50,466 nt of DNA. Origin: JAGOUB01 sp964640945 (GTDB lineage: Bacteria; Patescibacteriota; Gracilibacteria; Peribacterales; Peribacteraceae). Shown here in pieces: positions 25,180-34,356 of this stretch; positions within the stretch are counted from its first letter, which is position 1, and each line of letters starts with the position of its first letter. The translations under genes and the position numbers were made by a program. A model generated the notes under the pieces. The model did no database searches. It was given only the letters and a program-made list of their open reading frames with translations, and had not been told where the DNA came from. The DNA lies in assembly GCA_964640945.1 (NCBI GenBank), contig CAZXIV010000007.1, positions 1 through 50,466 of the forward strand, written 5' to 3'.

Positions 25180-26493
25180 TTAGTGGGGGGAAGCGGGTTT
25201 TGCCGCGGTGACACCCAGGGCGAGGGCCAGGATGCAGAGTAGGGCGAAGGTGAGGCGCATGGTGGCCCGGGCGAGGACGGCGCCCATCAGGCCGAGCAGC
25301 GGCGTGAGGACGAGGAGGGTGGCCACAAACAGCGTCATCGATCCCCAGTTGGCGATCTGCAGGGCGCGGAGCCTGCCGTGCGCCTCAAGATATTGCGAGA
25401 CCAGCAGCGACGGAATGGCCACGAGCGTGACGGCCGAGAGGCGGCTGAGCCAGACCACGTCGGTCAGGGTATAGTTGGGGAAAAGCCAGGCGCAGAGCCA
25501 CGGCGCGAGCAGGACGTAGCCAGCCACGCCGACCGTGACCCCGAGGGTGAGGGCGGCGGTGACTTTGAGCACCCGACGGCGGTTTTGGCGCGAGTCATCC
25601 ATGGTGGCTAGGCGCGAGAACGACGCCGGCAGCAGCGACTTGAACCACGCTTTGATTTGCTCGGGCACCAGGATAGACACCTGAAAGAGCGCGAGCTGTT
25701 TTAAGCCGAAGAGTCCCGCGATCACGAAACTATCGAGTTGCGAGGCAATGGAGACGGGGATGGTGTTGAGGCTTAAGAGTCCGCCATAGCGCAGCACGCG
25801 CCACGAGCGCTCACGCGAAGGGAAGCGTCGCAGCTGCAGGGCCAGGGCGCTGGCCACCACCAAGCCCGGCACGCCCACGGCGACGGCGTAGATAATGGGC
25901 AGTGAATGCGTGACTGTCAGGACAGCCGGCAGCAGGCAGACCACCAGCGCCGTCGCAAACATCTTCACGTGCAGGGCGAAGCGGAAGTTCCCCGTGCCCG
26001 TAACAATGCCGCTAAAGAACGTGGCTCCCAGCTGCAGCGGCAGAAATAAGAGCGCTATCACGATAAAGAGTGAACCGAGGCGCTCTTGGTTCCACCACAG
26101 GCCCAGCACCGGCACCAGCCCGAGTAGTACCAATGCGCCCGCCAGGCACAGCCAGGCGTTATTCATGAGTGTGAAGCGCACGGCGGCGTCGCGCTGGCGG
26201 TTGGCCACCTCACGGGCGATGGCCGTCTCGAGCGAGGGGAGCGTGAGCAGGCTGACTATGCCCGCGACCGAGAGACTAAAGCGGTAGCCGCCGTAGGCCT
26301 CCGGCGGTAGCAGGCGCGCCACCAAGTAGCCCGTCACCAGTCCACTGAGCACCGAGAGGGCGTAGTGCAGCGTGAGAATGGTTGAAGTCTTGGCGAAGTA
26401 GCGCACGTCGATTTTGAGCCGACGGCCGACGACATCCCAAAGCGCAAGCAAACGGCGGTAGAACAAGCCGGCACTGGGGCGACGAGGCTGCAT
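25180..26493 (-). CDS. Polysaccharide flippase (Wzx / MOP superfamily), second copy
   Basis: A 437-residue protein with about 12 membrane segments. The first segments (LTLHYALSVLSGLVTGYLVARLLPPEAYGGYRF) have the MOP/Wzx pattern. A 35-residue basic cytoplasmic N-terminus precedes them. It shares a transcript with hldD, which suggests that it exports the heptose-containing oligosaccharide. ATG 26493 is preferred: the frame upstream is antisense-like and runs into the acetyltransferase gene, and a GATACT box ends 7 bases before this ATG. Confidence 0.87.
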   Translation of the reverse strand: MQPRRPSAGLFYRRLLALWDVVGRRLKIDVRYFAKTSTILTLHYALSVLSGLVTGYLVARLLPPEAYGGYRFSLSVAGIVSLLTLPSLETAIAREVANRQRDAAVRFTLMNNAWLCLAGALVLLGLVPVLGLWWNQERLGSLFIVIALLFLPLQLGATFFSGIVTGTGNFRFALHVKMFATALVVCLLPAVLTVTHSLPIIYAVAVGVPGLVVASALALQLRRFPSRERSWRVLRYGGLLSLNTIPVSIASQLDSFVIAGLFGLKQLALFQVSILVPEQIKAWFKSLLPASFSRLATMDDSRQNRRRVLKVTAALTLGVTVGVAGYVLLAPWLCAWLFPNYTLTDVVWLSRLSAVTLVAIPSLLVSQYLEAHGRLRALQIANWGSMTLFVATLLVLTPLLGLMGAVLARATMRLTFALLCILALALGVTAAKPASPH

Positions 26494-26500
26494 CCTCGCC

Positions 26501-26506
26501 AGTATC
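26501..26506 (-). promoter_or_regulatory. -10-like box GATACT, 7 bases before the flippase start
   Basis: Minus-strand GATACT lies 7 bases before the ATG at 26493. The first base deviates from TANNNT, so it is weaker than most in the window. Confidence 0.4.
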
Positions 26507-26527
26507 CCACAGTGCGCCGGGGGCCGA

Positions 26528-27007
26528 CTATGCCTTCTTCGGCAGCGGGGCCGCTGGCATGCCGACCGCCACCACATCGGGTGGCAGATCTCGCGCGACC
26601 ACCGCGCCCGCGCCCACCACGGTCCGTGCGCCGATGGTAACGCCGGGCAGCACAATGGCGCCCGCGCCGATCCAGACATCATCGCCAATCATGATTGCTG
26701 CCGTGTGATGCTGACGGACGGACTCAGGATTGATTGTCGTTTCCAAACCGGCAGTCGTGATCATTGCGCCGGCCGAGATGCGTACGCGGTGGCCGATGGT
26801 AAGCGGCGCGCGGGCGTTGAGCACACACCAGTGGTTGAGCGTGCAGTCGTCGCCCAGGGAGACGTTCTCGGGGTGGTGGATCCAGATCGGTCCAAATACT
26901 TTTAGCCGTTTGCTGCCGCGGAGAAGAAGCCGCCAGAAGCGCGAACGCAGCGCTCGGATACAGTGCTGCCAGATAGCAAAAATTCGGTGAATGGGCGGGC
27001 GGGGCAT
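26528..27007 (-). CDS. Left-handed beta-helix (hexapeptide) O-acetyltransferase
   Basis: A 159-residue protein of the LbH acyltransferase family (Maa/WcaF-like). The N-terminal 35 residues are a basic amphipathic helix. The hexapeptide repeats follow: VSLGDDCTLNHWCVLNARAP, ITIGHRVRISAGAMI-like turns, then IMIGDDVWIGAGAIVLPGVTIG and VVGAGAVVARDLPPDVVAVGMPA. The catalytic histidine is probably within the RQHHTAAI loop near residue 103. It would use acetyl-CoA to acetylate a sugar of the surface glycan. A TATAGT box 32 bases upstream would give a leader of about 25 bases, one of the few non-leaderless genes here. Confidence 0.87.
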   Translation of the reverse strand: MPRPPIHRIFAIWQHCIRALRSRFWRLLLRGSKRLKVFGPIWIHHPENVSLGDDCTLNHWCVLNARAPLTIGHRVRISAGAMITTAGLETTINPESVRQHHTAAIMIGDDVWIGAGAIVLPGVTIGARTVVGAGAVVARDLPPDVVAVGMPAAPLPKKA

Positions 27008-27039
27008 GATAGGAAGGCAGGCGTCGACGGACGGGGCCG

Positions 27040-27072
27040 ACTATACACGGCGTCTCGGTCATCGGATATGCT
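27040..27072. promoter_or_regulatory. Divergent -10 boxes, acetyltransferase and methyltransferase
   Basis: The minus-strand TATAGT (27040-27045) is 32 bases from the ATG at 27007. The plus-strand TATGCT (27067-27072) is exactly 6 bases from the GTG at 27079. Confidence 0.5.
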
Positions 27073-27078
27073 CCTCTG

Positions 27079-27722
27079 GTGCTGCGCAAAATCACTCGTC
27101 CCCGCATCGAGGCTTTCCTCCGGCGCCACGCCACCAATCGGCCGGTGTTGGATATTGGCTGCGGGAGTGATGTGTACGGTGAGTTCTTCCCCAACCGGAC
27201 GACGCTCGACGTGGCGCCTCGGCCCGGCGTGAAGGTGGATATCGTCGCCGATGCTCACCACCTCTCCGTCATCCCCTCCGCCTCCTACGAGGTGGTCGTG
27301 TGCAGCGAAGTGCTCGAGCACCTGCACACCCCCGCTCAAGCCGTGGCCGAGATGCACCGCGTCCTCAAGCCGGGCGGTCGCTTGCTCGTCACCACGCGCT
27401 TTGCTTTTCCCGTGCACGACGCGCCGGGCGACTACTACCGTTTCACGCCCTACGGTCTGCGCCATCTCTTTCGTGAGTTTGAGATCGAGGAGCTGCAAGC
27501 CGAGGCGTCCACCGTCGAAACCATGGCCGTGCTCTGTCAGCGGATTGGCTTTCAGTGCGACACGCTCGGCTGGCGGCCCTTCAAGGCCGGTTGGTTTCTG
27601 CTGGCTCAGCTCTTCCTGCTCGGCCGGGGCGTGCTTACGCGCGAATACGGCGATATCCGTCACACCGTGACGGTCGACCAGATTCTCTCCTCGGGCTACT
27701 TTTTGGCGGCCCGCAAGCCGGC

Positions 27723-27726
<4 letters not shown>
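27079..27726 (+). CDS. SAM-dependent methyltransferase (class I), copy B of a paralogous pair
   Basis: A 215-residue methyltransferase with motif I VLDIGCGSDVYGEFFPN, the CSEVLEHLHTPAQAVAEMHRVLKPGG block, and DYYRFTPYGLRHLF. Its order of motifs and many residues match the protein at 21039-21749, so the two arose by duplication. Copy B has a shorter N-terminus. The start is GTG, 6 bases after a TATGCT box. The stop overlaps the end of the convergent dehydrogenase gene by 4 bases. Target unknown; probably a glycan hydroxyl. Confidence 0.86.
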
Positions 27727-29003
<1,277 letters not shown>

Positions 29004-29009
29004 AGGCCG

Positions 29010-29058
29010 ATTCTAGGGCAAGAAGCGGGATGCGCGAAGGCGCTTTCCACCGTATCAT
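29010..29058. promoter_or_regulatory. Divergent -10 boxes, dehydrogenase and gtrA genes
   Basis: The minus-strand TAGAAT (29010-29015) is exactly 6 bases from the ATG at 29003. The plus-strand TATCAT (29053-29058) is 7 bases from GTG 29066 and supports that start over the upstream ATG 29030. Confidence 0.55.
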
Positions 29059-29065
29059 CGGCCGC

Positions 29066-29479
29066 GTGTCCGTCCACCATCTCCATGCCCGTGCTCGTCG
29101 GCACGCGCCCGTCTTTATGCGCTTCCTCCTCAGTGGCGGGCTCGGTGCCACGGTCGATTTTGGCACCCTGCTGCTGGGCACCCGCTATTTCGGCTGGCCG
29201 CCGGAAATGGCTCTCCTACTCTCCGGGGCCTTAGCCCTGGCGACCGTCTTCCTGGCCAACAAGTACTTCACCTTCCGCCGCCACGATACCAAGGCTCAAT
29301 CGGAAGCATGGAAGTTTCTGCTGGTCTACGGCACGTCGGCCTGCCTCAATTACGTGCTTTCGCTGCTCTTCATCCAGGCAGGATTGCCTGAGTTCTTGGC
29401 CAAGGCCGGTGCGATTTGTGTACTCCTGGGCGTAAATTACATCTTCCTGCACGGGTTCGTCTTTAAGCGTAAAGGGTGA
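29066..29479 (+). CDS. GtrA family membrane protein
   Basis: About 137 residues with four hydrophobic segments, in the pattern of GtrA proteins. The first begins FMRFLLSGGLGATVDFGTLLL, and the second ends with the conserved ANKYFTF (NKxxTF) motif. GtrA proteins are thought to move or position undecaprenyl-phosphate-linked sugars and often act with DPM1-like GT2 enzymes; one of these is at 5058. Three starts are possible: ATG 29030, GTG 29066 and ATG 29117. GTG 29066 is chosen because a TATCAT -10 box ends 7 bases before it and lies downstream of ATG 29030. Confidence 0.82.
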   Translation: MSVHHLHARARRHAPVFMRFLLSGGLGATVDFGTLLLGTRYFGWPPEMALLLSGALALATVFLANKYFTFRRHDTKAQSEAWKFLLVYGTSACLNYVLSLLFIQAGLPEFLAKAGAICVLLGVNYIFLHGFVFKRKG

Positions 29480-29502
29480 GCTGCGGGCGATGTCATTCTT
29501 CC

Positions 29503-29531
29503 TTGACGCCTTCTTCCTGGATCGGTACTTT
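29503..29531 (+). promoter_or_regulatory. Promoter of rpmH (TTGACG - 17 bases - TACTTT)
   Basis: TTGACG (29503-29508), a 17-base spacer, then TACTTT (29526-29531). The ATG follows 11 bases later. It is one of the few promoters in the window with a near-consensus -35, as expected for a strongly expressed ribosomal gene. The leader would be only about 4-5 bases. Confidence 0.7.
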
Positions 29532-29542
29532 GCTCCGGCACT

Positions 29543-29683
29543 ATGCTTGGAAAACTGAAGTGGCGCCGCCGGCTTCGCAAACACGGGTTTCGTTCCCGTA
29601 TGGCGACCAAAAATGGCCGCAAGGTCATTGCGCGCCGTCGCAGCACCGGCCGCGGCCAGCTGACGGTTCAGCGCGAGCGGTGA
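29543..29683 (+). CDS. rpmH: Ribosomal protein bL34
   Basis: A 46-residue, very basic protein of the large ribosomal subunit. The core KHGFRSRMATKNGRKVIARR followed by RSTGRGQLTV is the universally conserved bL34 block; the N-terminus MLGKLKWRRRLR is slightly divergent. Usual bL34 length is 44-47 residues. In most bacteria rpmH is followed by rnpA, yidD and yidC near oriC. Here the next gene is an unrelated small membrane protein and no rnpA-like frame was seen. It has its own strong promoter. Confidence 0.96.
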   Translation: MLGKLKWRRRLRKHGFRSRMATKNGRKVIARRRSTGRGQLTVQRER

Positions 29684-29698
29684 TCGGCGGTCATCCGC

Positions 29699-29704
29699 TA
29701 CACT
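29699..29704 (+). promoter_or_regulatory. -10 box TACACT, 6 bases before GTG 29711
   Basis: TACACT is followed by exactly 6 bases and the GTG start at 29711. This separates the gene from rpmH as an independent leaderless unit. Confidence 0.55.
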
Positions 29705-29710
29705 GATCTC

Positions 29711-30040
29711 GTGACGCGCCATCTCTCCGTCATCGCCGCCCTTGTCTTCTACCCGCTCGGGCTGAGCGCCTTCTTGGCGTTCCTTTGCCTAAGAAACGAG
29801 ATGTTCATCCCCTGGCCGGCGTTTTGGCTGAGGGTTGTTGACCTCCCCCTAGTGGGGGCAGGTCTGCTGCTCGGGGCGATTGCGCTCCACCGGAGCCTGG
29901 CCGACGGGGCCAGTTCGCGGGGGCTTGGCTGGTTCATCGGTTGCACGGCGGGGGCCCTCTTTGTTGTTCTTATCATCCTCAACTTCTGGCCGCTTTTTTC
30001 GCCTCTTTTCGCTTCACTCCCACTCCATGCACACTCTTAA
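29711..30040 (+). CDS. Small membrane protein, unknown function
   Basis: A 109-residue protein with three hydrophobic segments (about residues 5-27, 37-60 and 73-98) and few charged residues. No family is recognised. It starts with GTG, 6 bases after a TACACT box, and its last 14 bases overlap the start of the M16 peptidase gene, so the two are translationally linked. It could help the peptidase, but nothing in the sequence shows how. Despite following rpmH it is not RnpA, which is basic and soluble. Confidence 0.65.
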   Translation: MTRHLSVIAALVFYPLGLSAFLAFLCLRNEMFIPWPAFWLRVVDLPLVGAGLLLGAIALHRSLADGASSRGLGWFIGCTAGALFVVLIILNFWPLFSPLFASLPLHAHS

Positions 30041-31286
30041 GCGTCTTGCCTCGGGCCTGCCTGTTCTCACCGCCCCGGTGGCTGGTACCGAAGCTGTCAC
30101 TGTCATCGTCTTCGCCGGCGCGGGCTCGCGCTACGAGACGCACGAGCAGCGCGGTATTAGTCACTTCTTGGAACACATGTTCTTCAAGGGTGGCGAGAAG
30201 TACCGCACCACGCGCGATGTATCCGTGGCTCTGGAGGCCGTGGGTGCCGACTTCAACGCCTTCACCGGCAAGGAGTACGCCGGCTACTACGTGAAGGCGG
30301 CGGCCGCCCACACCGAACTGGCCTGCGACGTGCTTTCTGACATGCTCCTCAAAGCCACCTTCCCCAAGGCTGAGATCGATAAAGAGCGCGGCGTGATCAT
30401 CGAGGAAGAGCGCATGTACCAAGACACCCCCATGTACCGTGCCGGCTGGGATTTTGAAGAGCTCCTGCTCGGCAACCACCCGCTCGGTTGGGACACGATC
30501 GGCCGCGAGGAGGTGATCATGAGCGTCACGCAGCAGGACTTTCAGACCCACAAAGATCGTCTCTACACGCCGGATAACTGCGTGGTCGTTTTTGCGGGCA
30601 AAGTGGAACCGGCCCAGGCCGAGGCACTCGCCGAAAAGTACTTCGGCACGCTCGGCGGCAAGAAGGGGAAGGAGTTCGAGCCCTTTACGACGTATAACCC
30701 CGAGCGTGTCTTCCTGCGCAGTAAGCCGACGGAGCAGGCGCACTTGGTGCTTGGCGTGCCGGGCGTGCCGTCGCTCAGCGACGAGCAATTTGCGCAGAAA
30801 CTCCTGGCGATCGCGCTCGGCGGCAACATGAGCTCGCGCATGTTTCTCCGCATTCGTGAGGCCAAGGGCATGTGCTACTACATCCAGACTGAGGTGGATA
30901 GCTACTTGGATGCTGGCGCCGTCTCGACACGCGCGGGTATCGACCAGTCGCGCCTGCATGAGGCCATCTCCCTCATCCGCCACGAGTACGAGCTCTGCGC
31001 CAAGGACGGCTTCGACCAAGACGAACTCACCCGCGCCAAGGAGTACCTCAAGGGGCGTATGACACTTGGTTTCGAAGATAGCGAGGAGCTTGGCCACTTC
31101 TTCGGTCGCCAGCAGCTGCTCTACCCCAAGGTCCGCTCCATCGCGGAGTACATGACATGTGTGGATGCCGTCACGCTCGAGCAGATGAATGGGCTCGCCA
31201 AGAAGATCTTCGCGCCGGAGCATTTGCGCTTGGCGGTGATCGGCAAGAGCGAGGACAAGGCCGGGCTGGAAAAATTGATCGCATAA
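30027..31286 (+). CDS. M16 family zinc metallopeptidase (processing-peptidase type)
   Basis: A 419-residue inverzincin-fold peptidase. The inverted zinc motif HFLEH occupies residues 46-50 and the third zinc ligand is probably E126 in the VIIEEERM segment, 76 residues after H50 as usual. The C-terminal domain has the R/Y-type segment (FEDSEELGHFFGRQQLLY) of the active-subunit class. Related single-chain bacterial enzymes cut short peptides. There is no signal peptide, so it is cytoplasmic. ATG 30027 lies inside the end of the preceding gene. Confidence 0.9.
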   Translation: MHTLKRLASGLPVLTAPVAGTEAVTVIVFAGAGSRYETHEQRGISHFLEHMFFKGGEKYRTTRDVSVALEAVGADFNAFTGKEYAGYYVKAAAAHTELACDVLSDMLLKATFPKAEIDKERGVIIEEERMYQDTPMYRAGWDFEELLLGNHPLGWDTIGREEVIMSVTQQDFQTHKDRLYTPDNCVVVFAGKVEPAQAEALAEKYFGTLGGKKGKEFEPFTTYNPERVFLRSKPTEQAHLVLGVPGVPSLSDEQFAQKLLAIALGGNMSSRMFLRIREAKGMCYYIQTEVDSYLDAGAVSTRAGIDQSRLHEAISLIRHEYELCAKDGFDQDELTRAKEYLKGRMTLGFEDSEELGHFFGRQQLLYPKVRSIAEYMTCVDAVTLEQMNGLAKKIFAPEHLRLAVIGKSEDKAGLEKLIA

Positions 31287-31312
31287 AAAAGCCCCTCCGC
31301 GGTGGAGGGGCT
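31285..31312 (-). terminator. Rho-independent terminator of the Nudix gene
   Basis: AGCCCCTCC (31290-31298) pairs with GGAGGGGCT (31304-31312) around a 5-base loop. Read on the minus strand the stem is followed by a run of six T (31285-31290, partly in the stem). It starts just past the stop of the minus-strand gene at 31319. On the plus strand no T run follows, so it is less likely to stop the M16 transcript. Confidence 0.8.
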
Positions 31313-31318
31313 GAGAGC

Positions 31319-31801
31319 TTAGGGGTGGGGGGCGACCCAAGTCGCCAAGATTGGTTTCATGTAGGGGCAGATCTCGTGCCCTTCAATGACAATTTCAGTG
31401 ACCAAATTTTTGAGGATGTGCCGGTTCCACATTACCTCTTGAAAATCACCGTCTTTGAGTTCCTTCAACGAAAATCCGCGGTGGCGGCACGGTTGTCCGC
31501 GGTGTTCTTCCGGGTGACAAACGCACGCGGCCTTGATTGCCGCTGTAAAGACGTGGACGTTTTCGCTTTCGCTTGGTATTTCTACCAAGTCGGTGGTGTC
31601 ATATTCCACCTTTTGTTTCTTTAGGAAGCTTTTCGCTCCCTCCAAGGGGCTCATGCCCATTTCTAGTTTTCCACCTGGTAACGTCCAGGTGTCCTTGACC
31701 CCGTTGCAGGGGCGGACTAATACCACGTTTTTTGTATCCGCATGGATACAACTTGCATGGTACTTATACGTCAGGATGACGTATACGTATCGATTTTTCA
31801 T
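31319..31801 (-). CDS. Nudix-fold protein with degenerate Nudix box, probably acquired
   Basis: A 160-residue protein. The segment TWTLPGGKLEMGMSPLEGAK matches the start of a Nudix box, but the catalytic REUXEEXGU helix is replaced by KSFLKKQKVEY, so the metal-binding glutamates are missing. It may bind a nucleotide without cutting it, or have another role. Seven cysteines are present, four of them in residues 92-105 around CVCHPEEHRGQPCRH, an unusual feature. The gene is AT-richer than its neighbours, has a real Shine-Dalgarno (AGGAG 6 bases before the ATG), a consensus-type promoter and its own terminator, all unlike the surrounding genes. These points suggest horizontal transfer. Confidence 0.62.
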   Translation of the reverse strand: MKNRYVYVILTYKYHASCIHADTKNVVLVRPCNGVKDTWTLPGGKLEMGMSPLEGAKSFLKKQKVEYDTTDLVEIPSESENVHVFTAAIKAACVCHPEEHRGQPCRHRGFSLKELKDGDFQEVMWNRHILKNLVTEIVIEGHEICPYMKPILATWVAPHP

Positions 31802-31883
31802 CTCTACTCCTGGTCATGCGAGAAAATCACTCTCCATCAGCAACAGTGCCGGTGGTACAAAAGTGCGCTCGCTTTCTTGTTAT

Positions 31884-31917
31884 ATTAAAACATAGTACTT
31901 ATTAAAAAGCAAGTACT
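31884..31917 (-). promoter_or_regulatory. Promoter and operator-like dyad of the Nudix gene
   Basis: On the minus strand TTGCTT (31907-31912), a 17-base spacer, and TTTAAT (31884-31889). AGTACTT (31894-31900) and AAGTACT (31911-31917) form a perfect 7-bp inverted repeat with 10 bases between, covering the spacer and the -35. This is a plausible repressor site. The leader is about 75 bases and ends with a Shine-Dalgarno. Confidence 0.6.
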
Positions 31918-31928
31918 GAAATGCAGCC

Positions 31929-33833
31929 TTATTTGCTTAATTGACGCAATGCAGAGTTGGCCGTCACGTTTTGAGGGTCGAGGCGCAGCACGATCGTGAG
32001 CGCGCGGATGGCGCCCGGCGTGTCGCCCAGGGCGTTCAAAACGGCGGCTAAATTGAGGTGGCCGGGGATATCGACGGGATCGAGCCGGAGCGAGGCTTTG
32101 TAGGCCTCGGCTGCATCCTCCAGTTGGCCGAGCGCGCCGTAGGCCACGCCGAGGTTGTAGTAGGCTTCGCTGCGGTGTGGGTTGATGGCGATGGCGCGCT
32201 TCAGCACCGGTACCATCTCCGCCGGCCGGCCGAGCTTGAGCAGGAGCGAGGCGTAGTTCACGAGCCCCGGCACGGTGTCGAAATCGATCGTGAGCGCTGT
32301 CTTGAACTCCTGTTCCGATTCCTCATAGCGACCTTCGTCGTGCAGGAGGAGCGCCAGGCCCAGGTGGGCCTCGGGGTTCTTTGGTTCGAGGACCAGGGCC
32401 TTGGCGAAGGCGTGATGGGCGTCGCTGAAGCGGCGCTCACGACGGGCAATGTCGCCGAGGGCTCCCCACGGCTTGGCTGTCTCGCGGATGGCTAGGGCCT
32501 TCTGGAACTCGGGGATGGCGGCGGCGTTATTGCCACTCAAGCTCAGCTCCACGCCAATGTTCGTGTGGGCCACGTCGGCGGCGGCGCTGTAGTAGGTGAT
32601 CACCTGCGTGAATAGGCTTTTGGTGTCTCCCCAAACTTTGGCCTGCTGGAAGGAGAGTCCAGCGAGTAACAGGATGATCACGCCGCCCAGCGCCATCGTG
32701 GAAGAGCGCCAGCGTCCCTGCGGCAGGGCCTCGTCCTCGTGCCCAGGAATGAGCTGGGCCAGACCAGCGGCGAGAGCGAACAGGAGACCGATAAGGCCGA
32801 GATAGGCGTAGCGGTCGGAGGCGAAGTAGATCTCGCCACCCTTGGCGAAGTTGATGAGCGTCGGGCCGACGCCGATCAAGAAGATGAGCCAGGCCGCCAG
32901 CGGCAGGCGGCTCTTTTTGAGGAGTCCCACGGCGGCCAGCGAGATGCCGAGCACGAGCAGCCAGGGCACCCAGAAGTCGGGCGAAGTCAGCGTGACCGGA
33001 TTGCGGTAGGGGTAGAGCGGCGAGAGGGCGTGCGGCCAGACGAGTTGCTGCAGATAGAAGCCGATGCTCTTGCCGGCCATCGTGATCTTTTCTATGAGCG
33101 TTGACGAGCGCGTGATCTCGGCCTTACCGAAGATGGCGATAACGCCAAAGACGAGCGAGAGGGCGAAGTAGGGGATCTTCTCGAGCCATGCTTGCCGGTC
33201 GAGCTTGCGGCCGCGCGCCCAATCGACGATGAGCAGCACAAGCGGCAGGCCGATGACGCTGGCCTTAGCCATCAGGCCGAGCGCGAAGGCGGCGACGCTC
33301 CAGTAGTATTTCTTGTCTTCACCGTCGCGGAAGCGCAGGTACCAGAGCAGCGCCAGTAGCCAGAAGATGGTGGAGAGCACGTCCTTGCGCCCGCTGGCCC
33401 AGGCCACGGCTTCGGTATTGAGTGGGTGGGCTAAGAAGATGAGGCCGACGAATACGCCCGCCCACCAGCGGCGCGAGAACAGGAAGGCGATGACGGCGAT
33501 GACCCAAGCGCTGGCGAGGTGCAGCAGCAGGTTCATCGCGTGGAAGATCCACGGCGCGCCGCCGCCGATCTGCCAGTCGAGCTGATAGCTTAAGAACGTC
33601 AGCGGGATGTAGAGCTCGGGATCGTAGGTGCTGAAGGCCTTGAAGAACGACCAGGGGCCGACCTGATGGACGATGGGGTTCTCGATGATCAGCAGGCCGT
33701 CATCCCAGCGCACGAAGCCGTTCCCTAAGCTCTGGCCGTAGGCGCCGAGCGCTACGAGGGCAAAGAGGGCGGCCGTCAGCCAGAGGCGGCGGCGATCGGG
33801 GAGGGACGGCAGGGGCTCGGTTTCGGGGGGCAC
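31929..33833 (-). CDS. TMTC-like GT-C membrane protein with C-terminal TPR repeats
   Basis: A 634-residue protein. The N-terminal two thirds carry about 10-11 membrane segments. The loop after the first contains GNGFVRWDDGLLIIENP, with the acidic pair D44-D45 in the position used by GT-C O-mannosyltransferases of the PMT/TMTC type. From about residue 400 six or so TPR repeats follow (for example the NPEAHLGLALLLHDEGRYEE and SEAYYNLGVAYGALGQLEDA units). Such proteins may glycosylate exported proteins using polyprenyl-phosphate sugar. GTG 33833 is used because homology begins there; the 69 codons upstream look non-coding and overlap ndk. Confidence 0.72.
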   Translation of the reverse strand: MPPETEPLPSLPDRRRLWLTAALFALVALGAYGQSLGNGFVRWDDGLLIIENPIVHQVGPWSFFKAFSTYDPELYIPLTFLSYQLDWQIGGGAPWIFHAMNLLLHLASAWVIAVIAFLFSRRWWAGVFVGLIFLAHPLNTEAVAWASGRKDVLSTIFWLLALLWYLRFRDGEDKKYYWSVAAFALGLMAKASVIGLPLVLLIVDWARGRKLDRQAWLEKIPYFALSLVFGVIAIFGKAEITRSSTLIEKITMAGKSIGFYLQQLVWPHALSPLYPYRNPVTLTSPDFWVPWLLVLGISLAAVGLLKKSRLPLAAWLIFLIGVGPTLINFAKGGEIYFASDRYAYLGLIGLLFALAAGLAQLIPGHEDEALPQGRWRSSTMALGGVIILLLAGLSFQQAKVWGDTKSLFTQVITYYSAAADVAHTNIGVELSLSGNNAAAIPEFQKALAIRETAKPWGALGDIARRERRFSDAHHAFAKALVLEPKNPEAHLGLALLLHDEGRYEESEQEFKTALTIDFDTVPGLVNYASLLLKLGRPAEMVPVLKRAIAINPHRSEAYYNLGVAYGALGQLEDAAEAYKASLRLDPVDIPGHLNLAAVLNALGDTPGAIRALTIVLRLDPQNVTANSALRQLSK

Positions 33834-33933
33834 GGACCCACTCTCAGGCTCTAGCCCGGGCCTGTCCAGGGGTGACTGGTCGCAGGGTCGTTTTTGACGT
33901 ACTATAGGGCCAACTTTCCGCCCACCCACTCCT

Positions 33934-34353
33934 ATGGAACGCACTCTCATTCTCCTTAAGCCCGATGCCGTCACCAACCGCGTCTGCGGCAAGGTTCTCG
34001 CCCGCTTCGAAGAGGCCGGCTTCACCATTCGCGGCTGCAAGATGCTCCATCTCCACCCTGAATTATTGAAGGAGCACTACGCCCACATCGCCGAGAAGCC
34101 CTTCTACCCCGAAGTCGAGGAGTTTATGGGTTCCAAGCCTGTGATCGGCCTCGTGCTCGAAGGCCACGACATCGTCGCCAAGGTGCGCGAGATGCTCGGC
34201 GTCACCGACAGCCGCCAGGCTGCCCCCGGTACCATCCGCGCCGACTACGGCACCACTCAAATGCTCAACATCGCCCACGCTTCCGATACGCCTGAGACGG
34301 CTAAGAAGGAAGTGAAGCGTTTCTTCGCCGAGACCGAGCTGTTCGACTACTGA
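33934..34353 (+). CDS. ndk: Nucleoside diphosphate kinase
   Basis: A 139-residue enzyme that moves the gamma-phosphate of ATP to other nucleoside diphosphates. The N-terminus ERTLILLKPDAV, the FYPEVEEFMGSKPV segment, the nucleotide-binding GTIRADYG, and the active-site NIAHASDT with the phosphorylated histidine are all present. Alanine replaces the usual glycine after that histidine. The last 15 residues are typical. No Shine-Dalgarno is visible. A TACTAT sequence about 29 bases upstream could be the -10. It is followed 3 bases later by the cupin gene. Confidence 0.96.
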   Translation: MERTLILLKPDAVTNRVCGKVLARFEEAGFTIRGCKMLHLHPELLKEHYAHIAEKPFYPEVEEFMGSKPVIGLVLEGHDIVAKVREMLGVTDSRQAAPGTIRADYGTTQMLNIAHASDTPETAKKEVKRFFAETELFDY

Positions 34354-34356
34354 GCC

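Noticed and set aside
31285..31312. Terminator for the M16 peptidase transcript
   Set aside because: The T run follows the stem only on the minus strand, so it is assigned to the Nudix gene; some effect on plus-strand transcripts cannot be excluded.
29979..31340. 453-codon minus-strand frame opposite the M16 peptidase
   Set aside because: Antisense shadow. The plus-strand frame has the HFLEH zinc motif and correct third ligand spacing.
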